Shown: positions 51,701 through 63,700 of the stretch, piece after piece
Layout: the number at the start of each line of letters is the position of its first letter
Numbering within the stretch: the stretch's first letter is position 1
From: Dirofilaria immitis
Lineage: Eukaryota > Nematoda > Chromadorea > Rhabditida > Onchocercidae
NCBI GenBank assembly: GCA_024305405.1
Contig: JAKNDB010000075.1
Location: 868,001-932,000, forward strand
Reading direction: 5' to 3'
Length of the DNA: 64,000 nucleotides
Program-made: the position numbers and the translations under genes
The notes under the pieces: generated by a model
Databases searched by the model: none
What the model was told of the DNA's origin: nothing
What the model saw: only the letters and a program-made list of their open reading frames with translations

Positions 51701-54700
51701 AATTGATAGTTACTGCACTGAATATTGTTGTTGAAAAATTAGTTGCACAATTAATTATTATTGATATTATTTTATTAATGACTTTTCGATGTGTTTATTT
51801 TTTGACAGGAAGAATATTTAAAAGAAGGAATTACTTGGACGAATATCGAATATACTGATAATACTGAATGTGTCCAATTGTTTCAGGTTAATTTTATTTT
51901 TTTGATGGAAATATGAAAAATTTATCTTACATTAACATGTTATTAGTATAAAATTAATTTATAGAGTATTTCGGAAGAAAAATCAATATTATATTTTCTC
52001 ATCACTACTTCGTTTAGAATAAATTAATATCGATTGTCTGTTGAAAAAAGTTTATTAAAATTTTAACAAGGATATTTTTGAAAAAAAACCAAATTCTATT
52101 TCAGTATTTTAATCAAAGTATAATTGCATTTATTTTCTTTCTTATTGTGGAAAATTCATGCCATTTGGTCCTAAAATTACAATTTCTCATCTAATAATTA
52201 AACTTCCATGAATGATTTAATTAGTAATAGTATTTTAAACATTTGTTTAATAGTTCTCTTTGAAGACTTCATTTACGGAAGATTCCAATTCACGTGAATG
52301 GTATAAAAGAGATACGTGTTTTAACAAACTCTCATTTCTGATAATTGAAATTTAAAAAAAAAAAAACGAGGAAAGAAAGAAATGAGAAATTGCTGCAAAT
52401 ATTATTATTATTATTGTTTTATTTACAGAGCAAACCATATGGTATATTGCGATTGATTGATGAAGAAAGTAATATCAACAATGGAACTGATGAATCAATG
52501 CTTGATAAGCTTAATCAATTTCTCAAAAGTAACGAATACTATGAAGTACCACAGAAGCGTGAATCAGCCTTCATTGTTGCTCATTATGCGGGAAAAGTGA
52601 AATATCAAATTAAGGTCAATAATTCTAGGAAAAAAGAAAAGTAAATTCCATCGATGACGTAATTTATGACATAATTAATGACAAGAATAGATGTAATCGT
52701 GCAATGAATAATAGGTAAATGAGAATTGTTAATGATGAGATGAAGGGAAGGAACAGGTAATTCGCAGATAATAATGGGTTTTATCAGGTTTTATCACATG
52801 AATTAAATGTAAGATGAATCTTGAGAATTTCTATCAGTAACATGGGAAACTTTTACTATGCTGAGCTTTTTTAATAGTCTTCTTTTTGATAGAAATAATC
52901 TGACAGCGATATTTATTATTTTTGCTAAAGTGATATTGACAGAAGTACTGGGCTTTCTTAAATTTAATATCTTTAAAACAATCTTAAGCCTACCACGATA
53001 TCTTTTTGTGTTCATAATAATGAATATTAATTCAATTAAAGAAAAAGATATAATGAAAAACAAATAAAACTTGAATGAAAGCAATATTTAAAATCGAATT
53101 CATAACGATATAGAAATACGGTTGCTAGTTGGTAAAAAATACAATGAAAAAATTAATTTTTAATTTTTTTTATTACGTGTTATAGCATATCTTAAATTTT
53201 TTTCATGTCATTGTAAATCTTTGTTATATTGTGTTAGCATTTTCCAAATGCTAATTTTAGGGCTTTCGCGAGAAAAACAAAGATTTGATGCGACAAGAAG
53301 TTTTGACAACAATTAAAAAAGTAAAAGCGCATTTGTTCGAGGATTGGTTGGAGATGATCCGGTTGCGGTATTTCGATGGAGTACATTACGAGCAACTTTT
53401 CGAGCCGTAAACGCTTTCTGTTACGCTGGAAAATTAGGGAAGAAAAAGGTTATCATATTTGATATCAAGATTTAATGATTGCGAATGATAAATGTTTATG
53501 TTGAAATTTTACATAAGCGAAAGTTGAGGAAATTTTTTAATGATATTTTTGGAATTTAATTAAAAATTAGACTAATTTCTAGAAGCTAAAGAACATTCGA
53601 ATTTGGCGGAAGATAGTAAACTGACATTAAGTGGTGTTAATTCGGATACACATCTAAATGCTTTCTTACGTGGTGATATAACTTTGGAAGTAGTACCACC
53701 TTTTTGCGATACATCATTTTTCACGACAATTGTTAGCCATGCTCGAAAACAACCAAACGCAGAAGTGGAAGATTGTCACAGAGTTCTAAAAAGCTTACAG
53801 GTGAAGAGTTGATAACTTTTCGATTAGCGATATTCTTATTATCTGTATTATAATTGAAGCAAACTTTTAAAAACTTGTAATTATCAGAAGTTTATTGACA
53901 ATATTATCTAAGTTTTTTCTTTTTTCTTTTGCAACTTTCCAACTCATTTTCTAGGCAGTAAAGCTTTTTCGGAAAAGAAAAGTATCAAAGGAAAGTCTCC
54001 ATCTGTAGGTAAACAGTTCCAATATTCATTATCACGACTGATGAAAACGTTATCACAAGCAACGCCTTATTTTATCAGATGTATCAAATCTAACAACGAA
54101 AAAGTATATTGCTCTTTTTTCCTTTATCCTAACCATTCAAAGATATCAATTAATGGTATCAGTTAATTAAGCACTGATCAGATTTATAGTTAGGCTAATT
54201 TTACCTGTCAAATTTAATAACTTGAATGATTTTTAAATATAAAGAAGAAGCTACGCGAAATGTTTGATATATCTTATAAGTTTAGGTATTGCTCATATTA
54301 TTGGCCATATAATGTACTATTGTTACTTTTAAGAGATTTTTATAGGCAAGTAATCATTGAAAAGTTTACATGATAAGTTTGATTCTGATGCCACCTAAAA
54401 ATATGAATGATTTTGAACGAATTTTGTTAAGAAACATTGATAATAATCGAATGCGAGTTAAAATCCTTTCTCCGACTTAGCCATTAATTTTGTTTATTGT
54501 TAAAATACTTTTATTGTGCCAAGTTAATATTTCTTTGTTAAGCTTTGATTATACATATTAGCCAATATTCATACTGAAATATAACGCATACTTATTAGTC
54601 GAAATTAGATTGGTTTTGCAAAAAAAATTGGAAAAAACTTTGGGCGAAGTTTTTTTATAAAATTCATATAGAAAAAGTTTAGATAAATTGTAAATTAATA

Positions 54701-57700
54701 ATTTATAGATTCCGAATCATTTCGACGATAATATTATTTTGAGGCAGTTACGTTATACAGGTATGCTGGAGACGGTACGAATACGTCGAGCTGGTTATAG
54801 CGTTCGTATCGAATATGAGGTTGATAAATTATTATTATTTAAGTATTAATATTATTTAAATATATAGAATGATGATTTGATTGATTTTTTAATTTCAATT
54901 TTAAATTACAATTTGTTATGTTACAAAAATGATAAAAGCAATGAAAAATTAAAAGATATTTTTTAAGGACTTCGTCAAACAGTATAGAGTTCTGTTACCG
55001 AAAGGTTGTAAAAGTACCACGGCAGATGTTAAGGAATTTCTGATACAGCATGCATTGATTGATACTAATGAAGTACAGTTTGGAATTACCAAAGTAAGCG
55101 TTTTTTTTTAATTTAATAAATTGATAATTAGTATTATTAAATGCAAATCTTAATTTCAAATAAAATTTATTTGATGTTTTTTAAAGATTGAAATGATATT
55201 TTAAATATGTTTACAAATGATGTTAAAAATTATACTTTTTAATTTGCCAGGTATTTATGCGTGATGCTGAAAAATTAATTCTGGATGATCATCTTCATCG
55301 GGTAATTATGAAGCATATCGAAACGTTGCAAAGATATATTCAAACTATGATGATAAGACGCAAATATATCAAATTGCGCGCCGCCGTTATTGCAATACAG
55401 GTATGTTATCTTCGTATTTTGATAATAAATTAATTTAAGAGAATAAAATGAGTTATAAAGATGTGACTCTAGAGATCATTTAAGCAGAATTATTAAATTT
55501 TTAAACGTCACATTTTTTTCGCGAAATATCTGATATTAAAGATAACAAAAAAAATTTTTTTTAGTGAAAAAATGAAACAGTAATTAGGATAATTTTCGAA
55601 AAATTAAATAAGAGGTCTTAAAATTTGAAAGAATGAACTTAAATTTAATCTGAATAATATAATATCTTTAAATCATCTATTATGATAATATATATTGGCT
55701 GTTAATTTGAGTTAAATTCTACTTATTAATTTACCTATTATAAAGATTTTCAAATGCTCTGTTAACTTATTATTATGTGATGTATCTGAAATAACTTTTT
55801 AATTAATTTAATCAACTAAATCCTTTTCAATTCTTTTCACTATTCTGAGTAGGACTTTATTATTAAATTTCCATTCTTTTTCTAGGCAGCAACACGTGGA
55901 ATGATTTTGAGAAATCGCTTACGTGAAATATACAACGCAGCTTTGATAATTCAGCGAAACTGGAAATGCTTCAAGGAAGAACAAAAGTATCTGCAAATAC
56001 GACGCGCTGTTATCGCAATACAGGCTCATTATCGTGGAGCCTGTGCTCGGAAACAGTATTTCTTCGTTCTTTTTTTTTGGTCAAATTGCTTTAGTTAATT
56101 TTGCTTTTATTGTTAAGTGGTATTTCATAATCTTAAACGAATTTGCGAATTAAAAATTAAACTACGTTAATGATTGAATTTAGATATGAAGAAATGAAAA
56201 AGGAAATGATCCGAAGAAACGTGTACCAAATTTCACAATAACAAAGATTGTAAGAAAGACAGGATTAGCATCGTTTAATTTGAACGATCCTGAATCGTTG
56301 GCGCAATTTGCCGGTTCAGATGACGAAACACTCTCAGTTGCATCAACAAGTCTCAGTAATTTGGATGAGGAAGAAGATGAATTGGAAGATGCTCAAAATG
56401 ATAATGATGCAGTTCGATTCAATGGGTATATTAAAAGCAATATTTTCATTTTATATTTCAGATATATGTGATTAGAAATATCATACTTGCATGTTAATGG
56501 ATGCTATATTAATGTTAAATTTGTATCAAATTGGAATTGTAAACTTTATACTGGTTGATTCTCAACCAGTTATAATGTGATTTCGTTGGTCAAGTTGCTA
56601 AGTAATGAAATCAAAGCATGATATTAAAAAGTGAAAATATTTGATGGAATGTCATTTAATATTTTAGAGCTGGTTTGGAAACAGAACTTGATGCAACATT
56701 CATATTGGAGGATAAGAAATTGAAACTTATCGAATACGAGTAAGTACTTAATTTTATTTTCTCATTTCTATTATAATATTTATATTGAATTATTTCCGAT
56801 TCATTACTTACTTCATTCAATTGTTTTATCTACTACGGTAACATTTAGTTTATTTAATTTCGATTATTTTTTATGATTAAAATATTTGCCAGTAGTTTTG
56901 CTCTTTTTCATCTTTTATATTTAGTTGATAACGATATTATATTATATAGGTATATTTAGTTAATTCATATTAAATTGATAAGGGCTTATATCATATTGTA
57001 TATTTAGTTAATTATTCCATCAGTTGACCATATGTCCATGTAATTTTTTCAAAATAAACGTGTTTTTAGAAATTTTTATATATTCTTTTCCTTCGATTAG
57101 ATTTCTTATGAGAATCATCTAAATTTCTTTGCAGTTATTTTATTTTTCAGTGCACAACGAGATTTAGGATTCCATAAAAGGCGGATAAGTTCAGCATCAA
57201 CTAAAACGACCAAAAAGGTTTTTCTAAACTCTTATACATAAGCAATAATTGTCGAGAATACAAGAATCGATGAATAAGTATTCGAATTTAAGTTCCATTA
57301 AAGTGTAGAAACAATTCTTATTTATCATTGTTTACATCAAAATAATTATCAAAGATTTCAATTCCGATAATATATATTCCTGTGATTGTGAAATGGAACA
57401 AATGTATTTTTCTTTGAAAATTCGCGGTATACATTTATAATTTTAATTTGACTGAAAGATGTTATAAATTGAATTTGTAAAATTGGAAATTTATCTATAA
57501 ATTGAATTTGTGCAATTGCAAATTTATTTAAGCGCATTTATAGATGAAAATGTTTCGAAGAGCAGCAAGCACAGAAACCGATCGAATTTCAATTCCTGAA
57601 CAAATGGTGCCTTCGGTAAGTACTAATTTTATATGAAAGTTTAAGTATCTGTGATTAATTTATATTTACCCCACTTTTCGCCATTGCCACAATGATTTTA

Positions 57701-60700
57701 TTAAAAATATTCGGTGATTATTTTACTGAAAATATATTTTCCAATTTTATAATGATAATTTCATAATTCTGATAACTTATATAATTATTATATTTGAATT
57801 ATATATTCTTTCATATTATTATGCGTTGCATATATATGTGTTCTAAATAAATATATTGGTAGGTGATTATGAAAGGTAACAATTTATCTTTATCATTGAC
57901 GTAGTTCAAATAAAATAATATAAATAATATTTTACGGTAATAGCAAAAATTTGTCTAATTACTTCACATTCCTCCCACACTTGTCGTTTTTCTTAATATC
58001 ACAAAACGGCATTTATAAACCTTATTAACCATATCCTTTGAGATAATAATGCATATTAATGGAATAAAATTAGCAATAGCAAATACTATGTCAATTTAGT
58101 TCTAATTAAATGTATTATTAGCTATTATGAAAGGTAACAATTTATCTTTATCATTGACGTAGTTCAAATAAAATAATATAAATAATATTTTACGGTAATA
58201 GCAAAAATTTGTCTAATTACTTCACATTCCTCCCACACTTGTCGTAATACTACAAATTAGCATTTCAAAGTCCTAGCGATCATATCATTCACAAAAAAAA
58301 TTTCTTATATTTCATCACTATATACTTGCACTGAATAATTAATAGTAAATTTTTAGAGTCCAGAAAGTAAGTCTAAAAGTAGAAAGATGGGTTTTACACG
58401 AGCGAAAAAGCATTTGAAAGCATTTTTGTCACGACGTAGTGATAGTGCTCTCAGTATTGGTGGAAGTCGAGATTCACTTATTGCAAGGTATATGCATTAT
58501 TTCACATCATTTTCACCGTAGCTATTTTTGTTTTTTATTTAAAAGATTTAATTTATTAGTATGCCAAGCTAAATAACTATTTATTTAGCATCTAAATTAC
58601 ATAACAACTAACTTAGACGCAAAATAATTTTATCATTTAATATCACTGCATTGATCTTATATATGACTTATTGAAAAATCGATTAGCTTTGATTAAAATT
58701 AGTTAAAAATTAAAATCCACGTATCATTAGTTAAAAATTAAAATCCATGTATCCTATATTTAGGAAAAGCATGAAATAATTATAAATTGATTATTTTATA
58801 GTTCATTGCTCGAAATAACTAAAGCATCAATAGCTGCAACGCCACTTATGCATAATTTAAAAATAACTCGACTACATCGCAATGAAATTTGTGCATTGTG
58901 CAATAAGAATTTTACCGGTATATTAATAAAAGGAAACAAATGCACAAGTAAGTTTCACGTTTTAAACTTGAAATTTCTGATAAATATGTCTCTGATGAAG
59001 TAAACAGAAAAGATTGATGAATCATTTGCAAATGAATATTATTTAAGGAGAAAATTTGTGAATAAATTTAAGAAATGAATCAATTGAATTTGTTCGAAAA
59101 TAGAATTTCTATTTATTCTTTTGTTCTAAATTTGTACAATTGTTTAAATTCTAATTTAAATTAGAAATTATTTTCGAAATCGTTCGTAAATAATTTTGAT
59201 CCAACAAATAAAACTTATAAATAAGCTTAAATATTCATTCAATGCCTTCGAGCAAACTAAATCGGACATTTTTGAATTTAAAATTTTTATTTTTATTTTT
59301 TCATTATATTGTTGGATCAAGATTATTTAGGAAAAACTTTAAAAGGTATTTCTAATTTAAACTTAAACAATTCCATAATTTAGCAATTTTAATCTGAATT
59401 AAATAACAATATTTAAGTATTGTTGCAGAATGTAAACTATCATTCCATAAAGAATGCTCATCGTTCTCTTCAAATATTCCTTGTCAAGTAGTAAATCACT
59501 TACTTCAATCGGATGATACGTTAACCAAGAAGGATTGGGAAATAAAGTAAAAATTCTAATTTTTTATCAAAATTTATTATTTGATATCAAATATCTACCC
59601 ATAATAAGTGCGAAATTGGAAAATGTTATGACAATACAATCTGAAATACAACGAAGAAAATTCTGGACAATTTCAAAAACGCATTATTATATTTTGATAG
59701 AGCAATGTTAAATAAACAAAAAATCATTGATAAAACAGTTAGATATTTTTGGTTAAAGAAGAGAATTCGAAATGTCATACTTTCAAAACATTCTCGACAT
59801 AACGATCAACACATCGACAAATCAATGATTTTTCATATCGTACACGGCATATTTAAACATATTATTTCTACATTCTACGTCAATTTTGCTCATTTTAATT
59901 TCAGATCGCCTTGGCCATCGAAGCATTCATTTGCACCACTTGTCCTTCATCCAACCAAATCTTTTAATTTATATAAAACTAAGCAGCAGGTAGGATTAAT
60001 TAAAATGATTGCATTCCAAGCATTGAATTGTAATATTTCCGATATCTCGATCGAAATTTATTTAATAATAAACAGGCGGAAAATATATGAATTGAAATGC
60101 TTGTAGTTTAGATGTCTGAAATTGAAATAATAATATCTATGGCCTGTCAAATCATGAGATTAATTGCTATTTGATAAAAGATATAGGATGAAAGAGATGG
60201 TTTTGCTGGATAAAAATGGAATAATAAGAATGTCAATTTTTCAAAATTCTAAAACAGTTCCCTGATTTTGTTAGTTAAATACTATTTCAGACTGATCCTA
60301 GTTATATGATTATTGAAAGTGACGACGACCTGAGACAGTTTAATGTATTCATTTTCAAAAAACTAATGAAGTTGGAGAATAATAAGAAAAGAGAGATACA
60401 CAAATTGATGCAATTTTCAAAAAGCCTTCAAAGAATTTCATATGGAAATTATTGGCTATGAAGCTGTACTCGATGTACGTTTTTAAACTATTATAATAAA
60501 CTTAAAATTTACTTCAAAATTTCCGAAGTTTCAATTTCGTTTTGAATTTAGTTCGACTATTACCTATTTCCTATTAAGAACAATTATTCTAATTGCAAAT
60601 TTTATCGTTCATTTCGTTTGTTTGTTATAATTTGAGATTGCGGTAGAATTATTTTCAAATATACTGTAATCTTTCTTCCCCGACTTCTTATTACATCCAC

Positions 60701-63700
60701 GTAATCATCTCGGGAAAACTTGGGAGAGAACAATAGTTTGGAATAAGATTTGAAGAATTTTAACGAAACAGTTATAATATATACATAAATGCTATTATAT
60801 AGATGTTGGGAAAGAGAGTAAAAGTTAAATGGAAGAAACTGAATTTAGATTTTAATTATATTTTTGTAGTAAACAATTTTTTCGTAAATTATTTCGTAAG
60901 AATTAGTAATCAGTGAATCACTTCTAATTTTTCATTTCTGTTATGACTTGAAAATGATTTAAAAGATAAAAAGAATTACGGTTATTTAAAAATTACTTTT
61001 TGTGTTGCTGTCGAGATGTTACCAATTCCATTGATTTTTTTATTTCCATTGATCGTTTTCTTCATTCGTTTCAGGAACACAAAACAATGCTGAAGTATCA
61101 CGATCTCATTACTATTTTCGAAGGTTCATTGACTAAAGTTTCGGCACAACAACAAGTAAATATATTAAAGCGTAAATGCAGAATATCTATTAGCATCATT
61201 TAATCATAAGAATATGAGGAATGAATTGTAGTTATAATTACCGCATTGATTTTTACAGTATTTCTACAGCAGACATCTTAGATTTACTAACAATAGATTA
61301 TTAAAACAGAATGAAGATAAAATGAATTATTATTATTATTACTATTTCCTTTCATTTGTTTTTGTACAAACTATCTCATTAATGTTTAGCTTGACATGTT
61401 GGAGCTAAGTATTACTTAGACTGAGATCAGCTAAGCTAGTTGGATGAAATTCCCTGATTTAAAATATCCGTCTTTTTTCGTCGTTACCTTATAAATATTT
61501 CCATAAATTCATTGCGTGATAAGCTTTAAAAATTACAGATAACATTCCCCACTACACTTGGTGTAAATGCATTTCGCGGATTTTTGAATGAATTCCTGAA
61601 TGAGCAAATAAAAAATAAAAAGTCAAGCAAGAAATCGAATGTTCTCGAGGTAATCATAATTTCAGTGTTTGTTTAATTTATTTTGACTTTAAAATGCATT
61701 CATAATTTTTTTCCTCATTCTAACACGCATCATTAAGTTAATTCAATTAATTCTTGTGTGTTGTGTTGTTTTTTTAATTTTCATTAAGCTTAAAATTAAT
61801 GTTTGGTTTGTATTTAAAAAAATATTTACAAAATTGTTAGGGACATTTCAGAATATATCGTTGGATCAATTCATCATTTTCTAAAGAACGAAAATTTCCA
61901 TACAAATTAGGCAATCTTTCAAGGAATCTTCTGAAAATGCATGTCATACATCCAAAATAATTAAATTTGCTGTGGAGTAACAACATTTCGCCATATGCGA
62001 CGTAACTTCAGGAAACGTGTCTATGAGATAAATCATTTTTAAGAATCACATATCTATAAAGAACAGTTTACCTAAACTAGGTATGACTTATTTTCGTATG
62101 TGATCAGCATGTTCTTCTGTTCTATTTCAGTTATTATTTGAACTAATTCAAAATGAATTTTAATTTAAATTATTTGCAGTATATTTCAAAAACTATCTTA
62201 ACGAAGGTAAAAAATCCGTTCAAAGTTTTAATCAATGAACATCTCAAACAAAATGTTTGAGGATTATTATCATAAAAGTTTTTCGATGAAAAGAAGAAGA
62301 ATGTTGCATGAATACTTTTGTAACGAATGATCTGATTAATTGAAAATTATTTATCAGAGTATTTGTCATTATTTTTGTTTAATCATTAATGAATAATCTT
62401 TTGTTTCAGAATGTTCGCAAAAAACGAAGAAAATCTGATACAGTAGTGGTGAGAAATTTGTTGTTCTATTTTTTAAATTTTCATTGCATTCAAAGCATTA
62501 ATATTTCAAATAATTTTTTTACGTATCAATCACTTCTTTCTGTCTTTTTATTCTTTCATCATATTTTACGAATAAAAAATATCGGAGAGAAAAAGTACTA
62601 AATAGATAAATTGTTAATTTTAGTTGCATAATGGTCATCGATTCAAATTAGAATACGTTCACGTACCGACATATTGTGAAGTGTGCAATTTATTCATGTG
62701 GCATGCTGAGAAGATTTTCATCTGTAAAGCATGCCGTATAAGTTGTCACAAGAAATGTCATACAAAGATCACAATAAATTGTTCGCAACCGCTACAACAA
62801 GCAGTAAAATTTTTTAGTGTTAAAATATTTTAAATGACACCGAGTAAAAATTTTTAAGACTTCTTCATTTTAATTATTTGCCTTCGGAGAAATTTATATA
62901 TTTGCGAAAGTTTGCGATATTTTCTTTAAAATTATTGATCATTCTTCTTTCAATCCCTCTGATCTCTGTTGTTTTTTTCTTTTAATTTCTGAAATTTATT
63001 CTCATACTTCTTCAAACTAATATTTTAAAAGAAAAAAATTTTCCAGTCATTGCTGAATAATTGTATCTTTATGGATAAGAATATCCGATTTATTTAGCCA
63101 TTCATAATTTTATGAATCTGCCCGCATGTTTAAAGACATCGTAAAATTTTTTTGTGATATCCAAAATATCAATTTAAATATCATTAATTTTATGATTTTT
63201 TTTTTGAAATACGACAGAAGTAATGCATACCATCGTAAAACACAGAAGTACAAGATATATTTTCCAAAATATTCTCACTTCATATTTTATTATTTGTTGA
63301 CTTAATATAAACTTATAGGATTCGCAATCTGGCGGACGATTTTTTAGCGCTAATTTGAGCAGTCTTGTGGATGATCAAGAAACGATCCCAGTTGTTATCA
63401 ATAAATTATTTATGGTTATCGAACTCAAAGCTCTTTTCGTTGAAGGAATTTATAGGAAAAGTGCAGCAATTGGACAAATACGTAATGCACGCCGACAAAT
63501 TGAAAGTTCAGGTAGTAAATGATTGCAATAAGACTTTTGTATAATATTAAAACGTAATATTATGATTAGATGAATTAATTTCCATTAATACGTTGAAGAT
63601 CAATACTTTGTTATAGTTTCTTGTCCAAATATTTAGCCAATTAAAAAGATACTGATAAGAATCTCTATATCTTACTAAAATTAACTCAAGTAGTTACAAA

